Origin: an uncultured Eubacteriales bacterium | Lineage (GTDB): Bacteria; Bacillota; Clostridia; Oscillospirales; Ruminococcaceae | Length of the DNA: 6,828 nucleotides | Reading direction: 5' to 3' | Assembly (NCBI GenBank): GCA_902493155.1 | Contig: CABUOE010000122.1 | Location: 1-6,828 of the forward strand | Shown here: in pieces, positions 5,537 to 6,828 of the stretch | Numbering within the stretch: position 1 is the first letter of the stretch | Layout of the letters: each line of letters begins with the position of its first letter | Position numbers and translations under genes: made by a program | The notes under the pieces: generated by a model | Databases searched by the model: none | Told to the model about the DNA's origin: nothing | Seen by the model: the letters and a program-made list of their open reading frames with translations, nothing else

Positions 5537-6828
5537 TACGTGAAACAGCAGGTCGCAGTAGGTTGGGTAGGGCCAGTAGCTGGAGCCGACAATGGTTTCC
5601 AACTCGTCGGCCACGGTGCGGGTCTCCTGCATGGACAGGAGCACCACGTCACGATAGTAGTTGGCCAGTTCCTGCAGATCGGTGTAAGCCTTGCAGTCCA
5701 AGAGCGCCTTTTCCAGCTTGTCGTTTTTCTGATAGAGGCAGGTACTAAGCTTCGACAGCCGTTTGACCAAGGTTTCCTCCACTTCGCAGGAGCAATCGGG
5801 CAGCAGCTGTCTTTTCTGGAGGGCTGTAGCGGTCAAATCCCTGCAATAATCGGAAACGGCGGGCAGAATGTCTTTTTTCACCATTTCCAGCATGGTCAGC
5901 GCCTCGATATTCAGCGTCTTGCAGTAGCCTTCCAGCATGATTTCATACCGGGCGTACATTTCGCCGGCGGTAAAGACCTTGTGTTTCACGAACAGCTCAA
6001 CGTTCTTTTCGTGGATAAAATAAGGCAGGGCATCGGCGGTGGTTTTCAGGTTCAGAAGACCCCGTTTTTCCGCTTCCAGCACCCACTCCGGCGAATAGTT
6101 GTTGCCGTTGAACAGAATACGACGGTGAGCAGTCAGGGTATCTTTGACCAGGTTGTGCAGGTCGGTCGTAAAGTCTTCGGACTGCTCCAATACATCAGCA
6201 AACTGACACAGCGTCTCCGCCGCGATGGTGTTGAGTACGATATTGATGCCAGAGATAGACTGGCTGGAGCCGGGCATTCTAAATTCAAACTTGTTGCCGG
6301 TAAAAGCGAAGGGGGAGGTGCGGTTCCGGTCGGTAGTGTCCTTGATGAAGCGAGGCAGAGTGTGGACGCCGACTTTCATTTCCACCTTGTCTTTGGATTC
6401 ATAGGCGGTTTCCCGCATGATGGACTCCAACACCTCCATCAGTTCGTCGCCCACGAACATGGAGACGATGGCGGGAGGAGCTTCGTTGGCGCCCAGACGA
6501 TGGTCGTTTCCGGCGGTAGCAACAGAGGCACGAAGCAGGTCCTGATACTCATCGACCGCTTTCACCACAGCGGTCAGAAACAGCAGAAACTGCGCGTTTT
6601 CCCGGGGAGAATCGCCGGGATCCAAAAGGTTTACGCCGGTGTTGGTGGAAATGGACCAGTTGTTGTGCTTGCCGCTTCCGTTGACGCCGGCAAAGGGTTT
6701 TTCGTGAAGCAGGCACATCAGCCCATGGCGCTCGGCCACCTTCTTCATCATCTCCATGGTGAGCTGGTTGTGGTCGGCGGCGATATTCGTCGTGGTAAAG
6801 ATGGGGGCTAACTCATGCTGCGCCGGAG
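5534..6828 (-). CDS. glnN: Glutamine synthetase type III (GlnN), C-terminal 430 residues, 5' end cut off
   Basis: Glutamine synthetase condenses glutamate and ammonia with ATP in the cytoplasm. The reading frame is open to the right edge, and the visible start reads PAQHELAPIFTTTNIAADHN, so the internal ATG at 6757 is not the real start. Type III enzymes are about 700 residues long, so roughly the first 270 are outside the window. Visible motifs (residues counted from the window edge) are EKPFAGVNGSGKHNNWS around 42-58, the ATP/glutamate-binding signature, and GNDHRLGANEAPPAIVS around 106-122, typical of type III. A helical C-terminal region follows and ends in SSYWPYPTYCDLLFHV. Type I and II enzymes are much shorter and lack these forms. 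The TAA at 5534-5536 is part of the purF ribosome binding site region, and purF begins 15 bases further on, so co-transcription and possible translational coupling are likely. The promoter is outside the window. Confidence 0.95.
   Translation of the reverse strand, partial: PAQHELAPIFTTTNIAADHNQLTMEMMKKVAERHGLMCLLHEKPFAGVNGSGKHNNWSISTNTGVNLLDPGDSPRENAQFLLFLTAVVKAVDEYQDLLRASVATAGNDHRLGANEAPPAIVSMFVGDELMEVLESIMRETAYESKDKVEMKVGVHTLPRFIKDTTDRNRTSPFAFTGNKFEFRMPGSSQSISGINIVLNTIAAETLCQFADVLEQSEDFTTDLHNLVKDTLTAHRRILFNGNNYSPEWVLEAEKRGLLNLKTTADALPYFIHEKNVELFVKHKVFTAGEMYARYEIMLEGYCKTLNIEALTMLEMVKKDILPAVSDYCRDLTATALQKRQLLPDCSCEVEETLVKRLSKLSTCLYQKNDKLEKALLDCKAYTDLQELANYYRDVVLLSMQETRTVADELETIVGSSYWPYPTYCDLLFHV

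Noticed and set aside
5534..6757. A complete 407-residue glutamine synthetase starting at the ATG at 6757
   Set aside because: The frame continues upstream to the window edge with conserved type III residues (QHELAPIFTTTN), so that ATG is internal and the gene is truncated by the window.
5150..6811. A 553-codon open frame on the plus strand, opposite glutamine synthetase and purF
   Set aside because: It lies antisense to two firmly identified genes, shows no recognisable motif and has a composition expected from a reverse-strand shadow of GC-biased codons. No ribosome binding site or promoter supports it.
1..6828. CRISPR arrays, insertion sequences, prophage or defence genes
   Set aside because: No regularly spaced repeats, transposase or integrase motifs, or terminal inverted repeats were seen on either strand.

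Overview
The window looks like chromosomal DNA from an anaerobic member of the Clostridia, most likely near the Oscillospiraceae/Ruminococcaceae gut lineages. This is inferred from gene types rather than a database match: a type III glutamine synthetase, a split ("archaeal-type") glutamate synthase with a ferredoxin-like N-terminus, an oxygen-sensitive Fe-S type PurF, a single-anchor CE4 polysaccharide deacetylase, consensus sigma-A promoters, strong Shine-Dalgarno sites and intrinsic terminators. The genes are fairly GC-rich and the intergenic stretches are clearly AT-rich.

Layout. Bases 1-1334 (minus) hold the FMN/Fe-S synthase subunit of a split glutamate synthase, cut off at its 3' end by the window edge. 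Bases 1334-2425 (minus) hold its partner, a class II glutamine amidotransferase; the two genes share one base (TAATG) and are surely co-transcribed. Their promoter is a perfect TTGACA-17-TATAAT at 2526-2554. It is followed almost at once by a 25-bp near-perfect hairpin ending in a T-run (2453-2512), which looks like a leader attenuator. Bases 2519-2915 are a divergent, AT-rich intergenic region without a credible gene. A membrane-anchored polysaccharide deacetylase (2916-3701, plus) comes next with its own terminator, then an isolated tRNA-Ala(CGC) gene (3830-3905, plus) with its own promoter, phased A-tracts and terminator. From 4027 to the right edge everything is on the minus strand: a terminator, purF (4100-5518), and the C-terminal 430 residues of type III glutamine synthetase (5534-6828, 5' end outside the window). 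PurF starts 15 bases after the synthetase stop codon.

How the genes fit together. Four of the five protein genes concern glutamine. Glutamine synthetase makes it, PurF spends its amide on purine synthesis, and the split glutamate synthase uses it to convert 2-oxoglutarate to glutamate. The region is therefore a GS/GOGAT nitrogen-assimilation locus with the first committed purine enzyme attached, interrupted by a cell-wall gene and a tRNA. I see no wholly new system. The most unusual features are the promoter-proximal hairpin in the glutamate synthase leader and the 10-bp-phased TTGAAA/A-tract array upstream of the tRNA promoter.
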